Below are positions 26,399-36,580 of a stretch of 64,000 nt of DNA, piece after piece. Both the position numbers and the translations under genes were made by a program. The DNA is from G965214625 sp965214625. Lineage in GTDB: Bacteria; Pseudomonadota; Gammaproteobacteria; Arenicellales; Poriferihabitantaceae. The notes beneath the pieces were generated by a model. It did no database searches. It saw only the letters and a list, made by a program, of their open reading frames with translations, and was not told the DNA's origin. The stretch covers positions 1,426,001 to 1,490,000 of the forward strand of contig OZ243962.1 of the NCBI GenBank assembly GCA_965214625.1. The letters are read 5' to 3'. Every line of letters starts with the position of its first letter. Positions within the stretch are counted from its first letter, which is position 1.

Positions 26399-27542
26399 GC
26401 AGCGCAAATCCAGTGACCAGGGGGAGCACGGAGTCATCGTAAAGCGCCCCCACCCAATAGCCCAGGCAAAGTGAAATCAGGGTGGTCACCGAACCGATCA
26501 GGGCCGATGCCAGGCCCGCGATATGCCCCATCGGTTCCATGGCCATGGCGTTGAAATTGCCAAACAGGATGCCAATACAGAAAAAACACAGGATCAGATA
26601 GGCCATCAGCACATTCAGTGCCGGTGTCTGCCACAGGCAGAGCACGAAAAACACAACGGACAGCACGGTCAGCGCGATCAGGGCATGACGGGTCAGCAAC
26701 ACCATGCCCAGCCGGGTCACCAGTCGTGCATTGACATACGACGAAAAGCCGATCGACAGCGCAAGGACCGCAAAATACAGCGCAAACCAGTCGCCCGTGC
26801 GGTACAGTTCCTGGAAAATTTGTTGCGCCGAATTGAGATAGCCGATGAAGGCACCGAATATAAGCCCGGCAGACAGCATGTAGCCACCGGAGAAACGGTT
26901 TGTAATCACTTCCCGGCAGGCTACAACGAGCGAGTGCGCCGAGTAGGTCACACGGCGTATCTCGGGGAGGGTTTCGGGCTGTCTCCACCAGAACCACAAC
27001 GAGGCCACCAGTGCCAGCAGCACAAAAAACCAGTAGATCATCCGCCAATTGAAAAGCGACATGATCCCCAGGCCGATCCCCGGTGCCAGGGCAGGAACCA
27101 AAATAAAGACCATCATGATCAAGGACATGATCTTGCCCATCAGATTGCCTTCGTATTGATCCCGCACGATGGCCACGGACACGATCCGGGGACCGGCCGC
27201 CCCCAGACCCTGGATAAACCGTCCCCACAGCATCCACTCAAACGAGGTGGCCACCGCGGACAGCACGCTGCCAAGGATGAACAGCACCAGACCGACCATC
27301 ACCGGCACCTTGCGGCCGATCCTGTCGGATACCGGACCGTAAAGGATCTGCCCGACCGCCATACCGAGGAACAGCATGCTGATGACATGTTGGCGATCAT
27401 TCTCGTCTGTCACGCCGAGTTCCGCTGAAATCAGCGGCAGGGCAGGCAGCATCGCGTCAATCGATAACGCCACCAGCGAGGTCATCAAGGCCGTCAGCGC
27501 AACAAATTCACCCAGCGAATGGGTTCGGGCCTTGGCGGGCAT
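26343..27542 (-). CDS. Bcr/CflA-type MFS drug-resistance transporter
   Basis: Twelve-helix drug:H+ antiporter of 399 aa. The first-helix block SIDAMLPALP is the Bcr/CflA hallmark. YGPVSDRIGRKVPVMVGL is the MFS motif A, and LGAAGPRIVSVAIVRD is motif C-like. Start ATG 27542 (MPAKARTHS) is chosen; the frame continues 11 codons upstream. It converges on the sulfotransferase gene, overlapping it by 56 nt. No regulator is adjacent. Confidence 0.87.
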   Translation of the reverse strand: MPAKARTHSLGEFVALTALMTSLVALSIDAMLPALPLISAELGVTDENDRQHVISMLFLGMAVGQILYGPVSDRIGRKVPVMVGLVLFILGSVLSAVATSFEWMLWGRFIQGLGAAGPRIVSVAIVRDQYEGNLMGKIMSLIMMVFILVPALAPGIGLGIMSLFNWRMIYWFFVLLALVASLWFWWRQPETLPEIRRVTYSAHSLVVACREVITNRFSGGYMLSAGLIFGAFIGYLNSAQQIFQELYRTGDWFALYFAVLALSIGFSSYVNARLVTRLGMVLLTRHALIALTVLSVVFFVLCLWQTPALNVLMAYLILCFFCIGILFGNFNAMAMEPMGHIAGLASALIGSVTTLISLCLGYWVGALYDDSVLPLVTGFALLSGLSLVLVLWIERTRAQ

Positions 27543-27769
27543 CGACAAACGAGGCCGTCCTATCGTTCCGCGCACATCAACCGATGCACCGGTCCAGCGT
27601 CTTGCGGTTGCCTTTGCGAACCCTCACGCGCTCGGTCGCGAAACGGTGGCCGCACAACGACCGCTTGTCGGGCGATGATCACCCCCTGGCCGGACCCGTC
27701 GCAAGGACACCGCCACTGCCTGACATCCCTCGTCTCTCGGCAAACAGGGGCAACGGACCGGGCGTCGCG

Positions 27770-28471
27770 TCAATGCGGCACTGCACGACCCGCCCCATCC
27801 AAAATGGTTCGCATGAACCGCGAAAGATCGGCGATCTCGTTCGGATGAACCGAATGATCCATGTCGTAAGGCCGCCACTCAACCGCATAGCCCAGATCGA
27901 CAAGCTGCGTCCTGCTTTTATCGGCCAACCACAGCGGGATCACCGGATCAGTGCGGCCATGCGCCATGAAAATCGGAACGGATCGATTCTCCGGGCTGGC
28001 CTCATGCGGTGTCTCACGGCTCATCGGGAGGTAGGTTGACAGTGCGATGATGCCCGCCAGCCTTTGTTTGAATCGCACACCGGCATACAGCGCAATGGCG
28101 CCCCCTTGCGAAAAACCCGCCACAAAAAGGCGTTCGGCGGGAATGCCCCGGTCCCTTTCCCGGTCAATCAACGCGTGGAGCAGCCCGGCCGACTGGTCAA
28201 GGTCCGCCCGGTTGTCATCGCGATCAAAATGCAGGCTCTTGAGATCATACCAGCCGCGCATTTTCATCCCGCCATTGAGGGTGATCGGCCTGATCGGCGC
28301 ATGCGGAAACACAAACCGGACACTCGGTGCCGAGGGCAGGTTCAAAGCCGGAACCAACGGCTCGAAATCGTGACCATCGGCACCCAGGCCATGCAACCAG
28401 ATCACCGAATAGTCCGGATTGGCTCCCGTTTGAACTTCAACATGTTCGATGGGCTGTGCAGGATGGTTCAC
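27770..28471 (-). CDS. Carboxylesterase/phospholipase (alpha/beta hydrolase, EstB/YpfH type)
   Basis: Cytosolic serine esterase of 233 aa. The nucleophile elbow is GFSQGGAIAL, the acid lies in HGRTDPVIPL and the histidine in DMDHSVHPNE. WLHGLGADGHDF is the oxyanion-hole block and FPHAPIRPITLNGG a family signature. The frame is open to 28723, but GTG 28471 has AGGAG eight nt upstream and gives the family N-terminus, so it is taken as the start. Natural substrates of this group are short-chain acyl esters, and the enzyme is generally broad. No operon partner. Confidence 0.87.
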   Translation of the reverse strand: MNHPAQPIEHVEVQTGANPDYSVIWLHGLGADGHDFEPLVPALNLPSAPSVRFVFPHAPIRPITLNGGMKMRGWYDLKSLHFDRDDNRADLDQSAGLLHALIDRERDRGIPAERLFVAGFSQGGAIALYAGVRFKQRLAGIIALSTYLPMSRETPHEASPENRSVPIFMAHGRTDPVIPLWLADKSRTQLVDLGYAVEWRPYDMDHSVHPNEIADLSRFMRTILDGAGRAVPH

Positions 28472-28744
28472 CGATTTGTCTCCTGAGGCATGACCGTGCG
28501 GCCGAGTGATCGAACCATATCGGGTCAGCGGCACAATTTCAATCAAACCGGTGGTCAGTCGATGACATCGATCGAATGCCCCGGCCCGGGTGACGGCCCG
28601 TTTTTGCTGTCGGGCCTGCGGTCCGGACAGCCGTTCGACAGCAAAGGATGAGTGCATTTCATGTTCATTTTGAGAAATATTCACGCTCCGGTTTGCTGTT
28701 TTGAGCGATAATCCATAGATCATTCATTCCAACGGTGGACTCTC

Positions 28745-29836
28745 GTGCATCAACTCCTGCTGCGGCGCCTGATTGTATGCTTGACAGCACTGCTCACTGC
28801 GTCAGCCGGCGCACAACAGCCCGCGCTCGTCTCGGTCGACGCGATCATTGAACAGCAGTTTACCCAGACCGTCCCCGTGCTTGGCCGATTGGTTGCCAAA
28901 CAGTCGGGGAAAGTGGCCACCCGGACCGACGGGGCGATTGCCGAAGTGCTGGTCGATCCGGGTGATCGTGTCGAGCAGGGACAGGTACTGGCGACTATTG
29001 ATGCATCGGCCCAGCTATTGCGAAAACAGCTGGTTGATTCCCAGCTGGTCGAAGCCCAGGCCCGATTGAAAACCGCCAAGGCACAACTTGCCCTGGCCAC
29101 TCAGGAGGTCGAAAGGCTGGGTAGCCTGAAAGGGTCTGCCGCGGTCAGCGAAGCGGTGTATGACGATGCCAGACAGCAACAGAACATCGCCTTTGCCCGG
29201 GCCAGTGAAGCGGAAGCCGCGATCAATTCCAGCCGGGCCAGTCTCAGGCTGTCTGAACTGGAACTGGAGCATACCCGTATCGTTGCCCCGTTCTCCGGAA
29301 CCGTGACCCGGAAACTGACCGAAGTGGGCAATTATCTCAAGCAGGGAGAAACCATCCTGGAACTGATCTCGGATCACGACCTGGAACTTGAGGCCGATAT
29401 CCCGTCGTCGCTGCTCGCGGGTCTCATCCCCACCACACAGGTCGCCCTGCAACTGGATAATGGCAGCGAGCATTCGGCAGTGGTCCGGGCCATTATTCCA
29501 GAGGAAAATCCCCGCACCCGAACACGCCGGGTGCGGTTTGATACCCGTCTGGGTTCGGATGCCGGGGTGCTGGCAAGCGAACAGAGCGCAACGGTCCTGG
29601 TTCCGCTTTCCGATCATCGGACGGTCATTTCGGTGCACAAGGATGCGATTATCCGAAGGGGACCGGACAGTCTGGTTTATGTGGTGGTTGACGGTCACGC
29701 CCAGATGACCCCGATCGTCACGGGCCAGTCGATCGATCATCGTATCGAGATCCTGCAGGGACTGGCGGTCGGCGATCAGGTCGTCGTCAGAGGTAACGAA
29801 AGACTCGCGCCCGGTCAGCCGGTACAAACGCAATAA
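28745..29836 (+). CDS. RND efflux periplasmic adaptor (membrane fusion protein)
   Basis: HlyD/AcrA-type adaptor of 363 aa with a cleavable signal peptide (LLTASAGAQQ). The lipoyl half-motifs are DGAIAEVLVDPGDRVEQGQ and VAPFSGTVTRKLTEVGNYL. They flank a coiled-coil hairpin (about residues 95-165, rich in Ala, Gln and Glu), followed by a beta-barrel domain (SDHDLELEADIPSSL). It starts at GTG 28745. The stop overlaps the ATG of the RND pump (TAATG), which fixes it as that pump's adaptor. No outer-membrane factor gene lies nearby, so a TolC-like protein encoded elsewhere is presumed. Confidence 0.9.
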   Translation: MHQLLLRRLIVCLTALLTASAGAQQPALVSVDAIIEQQFTQTVPVLGRLVAKQSGKVATRTDGAIAEVLVDPGDRVEQGQVLATIDASAQLLRKQLVDSQLVEAQARLKTAKAQLALATQEVERLGSLKGSAAVSEAVYDDARQQQNIAFARASEAEAAINSSRASLRLSELELEHTRIVAPFSGTVTRKLTEVGNYLKQGETILELISDHDLELEADIPSSLLAGLIPTTQVALQLDNGSEHSAVVRAIIPEENPRTRTRRVRFDTRLGSDAGVLASEQSATVLVPLSDHRTVISVHKDAIIRRGPDSLVYVVVDGHAQMTPIVTGQSIDHRIEILQGLAVGDQVVVRGNERLAPGQPVQTQ

Positions 29837-32800
29837 TGAATATTATCCGGACCGCCATCGAACGCCCGATCGCCGTCATTGCCGCCGTCATCCTGGTCGT
29901 CCTGTTCGGACTGGTCGCACTGGAAACGATTCCGATTCAGCTTGCCCCGGACGTCAACCGGCCCGTCATCACGGTTACCACCAACTGGTTCGGTGCGGCA
30001 CCGGCAGAAATCGAGCGGGAAGTGCTCAATCGCCAGGAGGAAGAACTGGCCGGCCTCGAAGGGTTGACCTCGATCACCGGCAGGGCGCAACAGGGAGAAG
30101 GACGGATCACCCTGGAGTTCAAGATCGGCACCAACATGGACCGTGCGCTGCTGCTGGTATCCAACCGCCTGGACCGGGTCCCGGATTATCCCAGTGAAGT
30201 GGATCAACCCACCCTGGATACCGCGGGGAGTGATGACAATTCAATCGCCTGGATGATCGTCAATCTGGCGGAGGGAAACACGCGGCCCATTCATCAATAT
30301 GGGGACTTTATTGTCGATGTGGTCAAGGAACGGCTGGAACGGGTCCCGGGCATTGGACGGATCAATGTCTACGGCGGCAGCGAAAAGGAGATTCATATTA
30401 TTGTGGACCCGACCCTGCTGGCACGTTATCAACTGACCGTCAGTGACCTGACCCGGGCCCTTAGGAATGCGAACGTGTCATTGGGCGCAGGCGATGTCGA
30501 CGAAGGCAAGCGCCGTTATGTCGTGCGGACCGAAGGGGAACTGACCCGTCCCCAGATGCTGCGCGAAGTGCTGGTTCGAAGCCAGGACGACAGCGAGCTG
30601 TCGGGTCGGGTGACGCTGGCGGATATCGCCGACGTCCGCTTCGGCTTCAAGGAGCCGACCGCCAGCATCAGGCTGCTCGGCAAACCCTCCATCGCCATGA
30701 GTGCTACCCGGCAGACCGGGGCCAACGTCATCGAAACCATGCGGGGGCTGCAGGCGGCGCTGGAGGAACTGAATCAGTCGATCGTTCCGGATGCAGGCCT
30801 CACCCTGGAGCAGGTTTACGACGAAACCGTCTACATCAACTCGGCGATTGATCTGGTACAGCAAAATATCTGGATCGGCGGCTCTTTGGCGGCCTTCATC
30901 CTGTTGCTGTTTTTACGCTCATTCAGGGCTACGGTCATTATTTCGCTGGCCATCCCGGTCTCCATTGTCGGGGCATTCGTTGCCATGGCCACCCTGGGGC
31001 GCTCGATCAACGTGATCTCGCTGGCGGGCCTGGCTTTTGCCGTCGGCATGGTCGTCGATGCGGCGATCGTGGTGTTGGAGAACATTTATCGACACAAGGA
31101 AGCGGGACACTCCAACCTCAAGGCGGCATTTCTCGGTGCACAGCAGGTCTGGGGCGCCGTTTTGGTTTCTGCGCTGACCACGATCATGGTGTTCATTCCG
31201 ATTCTCGTGATGGAACTGGAAGCGGGGCAGCTGTTCCGGGATATTGCGGTGGCGATTTCGGTCTCCGTCGTGCTGTCGCTCGTGGTGTCGATCACGGTGA
31301 TCCCGGCGCTGTCCAAAAAAATGCTTGGCAAATCGGTGCCCGGTCCACAAGGCAGCCACTCGAGGCTGAAATTGCCATTGATCGACTGGGCGGCATCGGG
31401 GTTTGTGCAGCTCATCATCGGCTTTGTGGGCAGTGTCGTCAAAAGCCGGTTCCGGGCCTTTTCCATCATCGGGCTGGTCACCGCCGTTGCCTGCTACGGC
31501 ACCTATCAGCTGCTGCCCAAACTGGAATATTTGCCGGAAGGTGATCGCAATTTGCTGTTCGGCATCGTGATTCCGCCCCCCGGATACAACCTTGAAACAA
31601 CCACCCAGATCGCGCACGGGATCGAAAATGAGATCCGCCATCTGTGGGCCAGCGAAACCGGCCCGCAAGCCGCGCCCGGAGACCCGCCCAAGATAGAGCG
31701 GTTTTTTTACGTTGCGTCGCGTGCACGCACCTTTCTCGGCGCCGTCGCGGTCGATCCCCAGCGGGTGTCAGAACTCAAACCCGTCCTGAGCCGGCCGGTC
31801 TTCCGGGAGCCGGGCACGTTCGGTTTCATTACACAACCCTCGATCTTCGGTCGCGGTATCGGGGGCGGCAGAAAGATCGATCTGGATATCTCCGGACCGG
31901 ACCTGGACACCATTTTGCAGGTGGCCAACCGGGCCTTTTTCAAAATACTGACCCTGTTTCCGCGCTCCGAGGGTCACGAATGGCGCCCCAATCCGGGGCT
32001 TGAACTGGGTGCACCGGAAGTCAGGGTGATTCCGGACAGGGTGCGATTGGGTGACAGCGGCATCAGCACGGTGGAACTGGCCCAAACCATTGATTCGTTC
32101 AACGACGGTCTGCGTGTCACCCAGTCGACCATTGACGGAAAACTGATGGATGTCATTCTCAAGGGAAACAACGACAGCGTCAGCCAGACCCAGGGGATTG
32201 GCGCACTCCCGCTGGTCACCCCCACGGGGCAGGTGATTCCGGTCTCCTCGGTGGCCGATGTCGAGCTGACCGCGGGCCCGACGGAAATACTGCATCGCGA
32301 GCGGTTGCGCACCATCACGCTGGAAATACGACCGAACCAGGCACTTGCACTGGAGTCCGCGATACAGCGCATTCAACAGGAGGTCATGGCATCGCTCCGC
32401 ACCGAGGGACTGCCGGAGGGCGTCAAGCTGCGCATCTCGGGCACTGCGGACAAGCTGATCGAAACCCGCAATGCCATGGCCCTCAACCTGGCGCTGTCCA
32501 TCGTCATCGTCTTTTTGGTGATGGCGGTGTTGTTCGAGAGTTTTGTCTATCCGCTGATCATCATGCTGTCGGTGCCCATTGCCGCCGCCGGCGGGGTGGC
32601 CGGGCTTGCGGTGCTCAATCAGTACGCACACCAGCCGCTGGACATGTTGACCATGCTGGGGTTTGTGATCCTGATCGGCATTGTGGTCAACAATGCCATT
32701 TTGCTGGTCCACCAGACGCTGTATTATATCCGCCATGCCAACCTGGAGGCAGACATCGCCATTCGCCAGGCCACGCAAAACCGGATCAGGCCGATCTTCA

Positions 32801-33021
32801 TGTCAACCCTGACCAGCGTCTTCGGCATGCTTCCGCTGGTGCTGTTCCCCGGTGCCGGCTCGGAACTCTATCGCGGTCTGGGTTCCGTTGTGGTCGGTGG
32901 ACTCAGCCTTTCGGCAATCATCACCCTGCTGATCGTCCCGCCGATGATGTCCCTGCTGGTGATCCCGCTGGAAAACAGGCGAAAACAGCAAAGCGGCGAG
33001 CCGGACGGTGTGTTAACCTGA
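29836..33021 (+). CDS. RND multidrug efflux pump inner-membrane subunit
   Basis: Full-length 1061-aa RND permease of the hydrophobe/amphiphile type. It has twelve helices, two large periplasmic loops and the N-terminal block ERPIAVIAAVILVVLFGL. In helix 4 the proton-relay region reads GMVVDAAIVVLEN, with Asp408 followed by Ala, where AcrB has two aspartates. This single-Asp arrangement also occurs in heavy-metal RND pumps, so cargo cannot be fixed from it. The second half contains LIGIVVNNAILLVHQ. It is translationally coupled to its adaptor and followed 24 nt later by an EamA transporter and a GGT on the same strand. Confidence 0.92.
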   Translation: MNIIRTAIERPIAVIAAVILVVLFGLVALETIPIQLAPDVNRPVITVTTNWFGAAPAEIEREVLNRQEEELAGLEGLTSITGRAQQGEGRITLEFKIGTNMDRALLLVSNRLDRVPDYPSEVDQPTLDTAGSDDNSIAWMIVNLAEGNTRPIHQYGDFIVDVVKERLERVPGIGRINVYGGSEKEIHIIVDPTLLARYQLTVSDLTRALRNANVSLGAGDVDEGKRRYVVRTEGELTRPQMLREVLVRSQDDSELSGRVTLADIADVRFGFKEPTASIRLLGKPSIAMSATRQTGANVIETMRGLQAALEELNQSIVPDAGLTLEQVYDETVYINSAIDLVQQNIWIGGSLAAFILLLFLRSFRATVIISLAIPVSIVGAFVAMATLGRSINVISLAGLAFAVGMVVDAAIVVLENIYRHKEAGHSNLKAAFLGAQQVWGAVLVSALTTIMVFIPILVMELEAGQLFRDIAVAISVSVVLSLVVSITVIPALSKKMLGKSVPGPQGSHSRLKLPLIDWAASGFVQLIIGFVGSVVKSRFRAFSIIGLVTAVACYGTYQLLPKLEYLPEGDRNLLFGIVIPPPGYNLETTTQIAHGIENEIRHLWASETGPQAAPGDPPKIERFFYVASRARTFLGAVAVDPQRVSELKPVLSRPVFREPGTFGFITQPSIFGRGIGGGRKIDLDISGPDLDTILQVANRAFFKILTLFPRSEGHEWRPNPGLELGAPEVRVIPDRVRLGDSGISTVELAQTIDSFNDGLRVTQSTIDGKLMDVILKGNNDSVSQTQGIGALPLVTPTGQVIPVSSVADVELTAGPTEILHRERLRTITLEIRPNQALALESAIQRIQQEVMASLRTEGLPEGVKLRISGTADKLIETRNAMALNLALSIVIVFLVMAVLFESFVYPLIIMLSVPIAAAGGVAGLAVLNQYAHQPLDMLTMLGFVILIGIVVNNAILLVHQTLYYIRHANLEADIAIRQATQNRIRPIFMSTLTSVFGMLPLVLFPGAGSELYRGLGSVVVGGLSLSAIITLLIVPPMMSLLVIPLENRRKQQSGEPDGVLT

Positions 33022-33045
33022 CGACTTTCCCTCGGGATCGAATCG

Positions 33046-33924
33046 TTGGTTGGTAACCGGTATTTTTTCGGGATTGTCATTGTTATCCTGGGTGGCGCCT
33101 TTTTGAGCCTGTCCGGTATTCTTGTGCGCCATATCGAGGCAGCGTCAGGCTGGACCATTTTATTTTATCGTTCCAGCGCGTTTTTCGTCACGCTGTTGAC
33201 CATTTTGGCCTTTCAGTACCGCCGCGGCACTTTCCGGGCCTTTTCCGCCACCGGGCGGGTCGGGCTGGTGGCCGGACTCTTGCTGAGCCTCGGCAATGTC
33301 TGCTACATCTTTGCCCTGCTCAACACGACCGTCGCCAACGTGGTCTTCATCATCGGCTCTGCCCCGCTGATCACCGCCTTACTGGGTTGGCTGTTTCTCA
33401 AGGAGCGGATCACCGGCTGGAGTATGGTGGCGATGTTTGTCGCCTTGTGCGGTATTGGACTGATGTTTGCCGACGGGCTGACCACCGGCAGCTGGTTCGG
33501 CAATGTGCTGGCCCTTTGCATGGTGTTGATGTACGCCATCTATCTGTTGCTGCTGCGGGGTCGAAAACATGTCGACATGGTCCCCGCCACCTGTCTTTCA
33601 GGCATCATCACTGCGCTGATTGCCGTGCCGATGCTGTCCGGCTTCGATATTTCGCAACGCGACCTGTTGATCTGCGTCCTGCTCGGGACGGTGCAGTTCG
33701 GTGCCGGTTTCTGGCTGCTGACCATCGGTATCCGCTATATACCGGCCGCCGAAGTGGCCTTGTTTTCCTTAAGCGAATCGATACTCAATCCCACCTGGGT
33801 GTGGATCGGTGTCAACGAAGTACCCAGTTTCTTGACCCTGTGTGGCAGTGCCGTCGTGTTTGTTTCGGTGGTCACCTACAGTATCATTGCCATCCGTCGT
33901 GAGCGAAACCCATCCGTCCAATGA
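33046..33924 (+). CDS. EamA/DMT-family transporter
   Basis: Ten-helix drug/metabolite permease of 292 aa with two EamA repeats. The motif LNTTVANVVFIIGSAPLITA ends the first and IPAAEVALFSLSESILNPTW the second. No ATG exists near the N-terminus; TTG 33046 is the likely start, giving MVGNRYFFGIV. It lies 24 nt after the RND pump and overlaps the start of the GGT gene by four nt (ATGA), so it is probably in one operon with both. Co-translation with a gamma-glutamyl hydrolase suggests transport of an amino acid or peptide breakdown product, by inference only. Confidence 0.85.
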   Translation: MVGNRYFFGIVIVILGGAFLSLSGILVRHIEAASGWTILFYRSSAFFVTLLTILAFQYRRGTFRAFSATGRVGLVAGLLLSLGNVCYIFALLNTTVANVVFIIGSAPLITALLGWLFLKERITGWSMVAMFVALCGIGLMFADGLTTGSWFGNVLALCMVLMYAIYLLLLRGRKHVDMVPATCLSGIITALIAVPMLSGFDISQRDLLICVLLGTVQFGAGFWLLTIGIRYIPAAEVALFSLSESILNPTWVWIGVNEVPSFLTLCGSAVVFVSVVTYSIIAIRRERNPSVQ

Positions 33925-35510
33925 CCCCTTTTTGCAATCAATTTCCCTATCCATCGCAACGCATGCCTGTGATGGCAAACAATGTGGTGGCCTCTTCCCA
34001 GCCACTGGCCGTGCAGGCCGGCCTTTCCATGCTCCACCAGGGAGGCAATGCCGTCGATGCCGCGCTGGCGACGGCGATTACCCTTACCGTGGTCGAACCG
34101 ACCAGTAACGGCATCGGCAGCGATGCGTTCTGCATTGTCTGGGATGGTGGGCAATTGCACGGATTAAACGCCTCGGGAAGAAGTCCCGCCGCCTTGTCGA
34201 TGGATGCCTTCGACGGACGAAGCACCATGCCCCTTCGCGGTTGGGATTCGGTGACGGTCCCGGGCTGCGTCAGTGCCTGGGTGGCGCTGTCCGAGCGATT
34301 CGGAAAATTACCGTTCGAAAAACTGTTCAGCGCGGCCGTTGAGTATGCCCGAGAGGGCTTTCTCGTTTCTCCGATCACGGCGAATGCCTGGGCCGATGCC
34401 CCGGAAACCTTCAGCGCTTTTGCGGACTTCGCCCCGTTTTTACCCGGCGGTCGGGCGCCCCGGGCCGGTGAGTTATTCCGCTTTCCGGATCAGGCGAATA
34501 CCCTTGAGTCCATCGCATCGAGTCGCGGAGAATCATTCTATCGCGGGGCCCTGGCCGAACAGATCGAACGCACCGCCCAAGCGGCCGGTGCCCGGCTGAC
34601 GGCGCAGGATCTGGCCGATCATGCCTGCAACTGGGTCGATCTGATCTCGATCGACTATGGGGACGTGGCACTGCATGAAATTCCACCCAATGGCCAGGGA
34701 CTCGCGGCACTGATCATGCTCGGCATTGTGCGGCATCATGATATGGCCCAGTATGCGGTGGATTCTGCCGACAGCCTCCACTGCCAGATCGAGGCCATGA
34801 AACTGGCTTTCGCCGATGCCTATCGCTATATCGCCGACCCGGCATGGATGGAGGTCCCGGTGGCCTCGCTGTTGGATGCCGACTATCTGGCCGAGCGGGC
34901 TACGTTGATCGACATGGCCCGGGCGGGCACGCCGGACTACGGCATCCCGCCCAAAGGCGGCACCGTTTACCTCACGGCGGCAGATAAAAGCGGCATGATG
35001 GTCTCAATGATTCAAAGCAATTTCTGGGGGTTCGGCTCGGGTATCGTGATCCCCGGTACGGGGATCAGCCTGCAAAACCGGGGCGCGGGTTTTTCACTCC
35101 AACCGGGCCATCCCAATCAGGTCGGTCCCTCAAAGCGGCCGTACCATACCATTATTCCGGCCTTCCTGACACGTCGCGGCGAGCCGCTGCTCAGCTTTGG
35201 CGTCATGGGCGGACCGATGCAGCCACAAGGACACGCCCAGATGGTCATCCGGACCCAGGACTATGGACAAAATCCGCAGGCAGCCAGCGATGCCCCCCGC
35301 TGGCAGGTGCTGGAAAACAACCAGGTGGCACTGGATGACGGCTATGGGGACGATATCCGCGAGGCATTGCGCCGCCGGGGTCACAAAATTTTCGACCAGT
35401 CACTGGGGCCCTTCCTGTCGATGGGTGGTGCCCAATTGATCCAGAAGGTCGACGGGGGCTATATCGCCGGCTCGGACCATCGAAAGGACGGCCAGGCAGC
35501 GGGATTTTAA
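33921..35510 (+). CDS. ggt: Gamma-glutamyltransferase-family Ntn-hydrolase
   Basis: Self-processing Ntn-hydrolase of 529 aa that would split into large and small subunits before the nucleophilic threonine. That threonine is Thr348 in PPKGGTVYLTAADKSG. The N-terminus has GGNAVDAALATAITLTVVEP and SNGIGSDAF; the small-subunit block is SFGVMGGPMQPQGHAQ. No signal peptide is visible, so it is likely cytoplasmic, unlike secreted GGT of glutathione salvage. It starts with an ATGA overlap with the EamA transporter. Related family members hydrolyse acylated beta-lactams or gamma-glutamyl amides; the substrate is open. Confidence 0.87.
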   Translation: MTPFCNQFPYPSQRMPVMANNVVASSQPLAVQAGLSMLHQGGNAVDAALATAITLTVVEPTSNGIGSDAFCIVWDGGQLHGLNASGRSPAALSMDAFDGRSTMPLRGWDSVTVPGCVSAWVALSERFGKLPFEKLFSAAVEYAREGFLVSPITANAWADAPETFSAFADFAPFLPGGRAPRAGELFRFPDQANTLESIASSRGESFYRGALAEQIERTAQAAGARLTAQDLADHACNWVDLISIDYGDVALHEIPPNGQGLAALIMLGIVRHHDMAQYAVDSADSLHCQIEAMKLAFADAYRYIADPAWMEVPVASLLDADYLAERATLIDMARAGTPDYGIPPKGGTVYLTAADKSGMMVSMIQSNFWGFGSGIVIPGTGISLQNRGAGFSLQPGHPNQVGPSKRPYHTIIPAFLTRRGEPLLSFGVMGGPMQPQGHAQMVIRTQDYGQNPQAASDAPRWQVLENNQVALDDGYGDDIREALRRRGHKIFDQSLGPFLSMGGAQLIQKVDGGYIAGSDHRKDGQAAGF

Positions 35511-35551
35511 ATGTCGCGGGTTCCCGTTGCCTGCAGGGATGGCGGGGGCGC

Positions 35552-36346
35552 TCAACGGATACAGTATCCGCCATCCACGGTCAGGCAATGGCCGGTGACA
35601 AATGAGGCGGCATCGGAGGCAAGAAACACGACCGGGCCGACCAGCTCCGAAGGGTCTCCACGACGGGCCAGGGGGGTCAGGCGCTTGATTTCCTGTTCCA
35701 CTGCCTGATCGACGGTGCTGTCGGTTTGCGCCATGACATTGGTCGTATAGCCGGGGTTCACGGTGTTGACCCGGATATGATGTCTTCCCCACTCCGAGGC
35801 GAGTTGTCGGCACAGCTGATCGACACCCCCCTTGGACGCACCATAGGCGGTCAGCCCATCAAACCCCACCAGACTGCCATTGGAAGAGATCATGACAATC
35901 GATCCTCCTGATCCTTGTTTGATCATCTGGGCTCCCGCCGCCTGTGCACAGTAGAAACAACCGGTCAGGTTGACGTTGACAACCCGATTCCACTCGTCTT
36001 GTGCGGTGGTTTCGGGTGTCGCATTGACGATCACACCGTGATTGATCACGGCGATATCGATCCGCCCAGAAAACCGGACGGCCGTTTCGATCAGCTGTCG
36101 ACAGCTTTGCTGATCGGTGGCATCAAATGGCCAGGCGATCGCATTTCCACCCGCTTGTTGAATGCGCTCGACGGTCTCATCAAGGTGCGGTTTTTTGCGA
36201 CCGCTGACCACGACATCGCAACCCGCAGATGCCAATCCCAGGGCCATCTGTTTGCCCAGCCCATACCCTGATCCCGTGACCACGGCGGTTTTGCCGGACA
36301 GGTCGAATGCCCGCAAGGCCCCGTCCGGTCTGCTTTCGTGTTGCAT
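35552..36346 (-). CDS. Short-chain dehydrogenase/reductase
   Basis: Classical SDR of 264 aa. The cofactor-binding glycine motif is GSGYGLGKQMA, followed by VVVSGRKK, where an Arg favours NADP(H). The NNAG-equivalent reads VINHGVIVN. The catalytic Ser lies in VMISSNGS and the YxxxK pair in AYGASKGG. It ends in GHCLTVDGGY, typical of gluconate 5-dehydrogenase or 3-oxoacyl-ACP reductase-like members. Start ATG 36346 is supported by AGGAG about nine nt upstream. It converges on the GGT gene. Substrate unknown. Confidence 0.87.
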   Translation of the reverse strand: MQHESRPDGALRAFDLSGKTAVVTGSGYGLGKQMALGLASAGCDVVVSGRKKPHLDETVERIQQAGGNAIAWPFDATDQQSCRQLIETAVRFSGRIDIAVINHGVIVNATPETTAQDEWNRVVNVNLTGCFYCAQAAGAQMIKQGSGGSIVMISSNGSLVGFDGLTAYGASKGGVDQLCRQLASEWGRHHIRVNTVNPGYTTNVMAQTDSTVDQAVEQEIKRLTPLARRGDPSELVGPVVFLASDAASFVTGHCLTVDGGYCIR

Positions 36347-36580
36347 TGACACTCTCTCCTGACGCATGTGTGCTGTTTGACCCGCAGTCTCTTGGTGACT
36401 GCCCCGACAAATTGTGCCCGCTTGGCCATTTTCCCAAGTCAACCACCGCTTTGTCTACCCAGGGACCATGTCACATCCGACTCCGACATGCAATCACCAC
36501 CCGACCCGACCCGCTCACACCCCACAGGGCCCCCGTTTTCAACCCTTGCAACCCCCGGCCAGTTGTTATAGCGTGACCCG

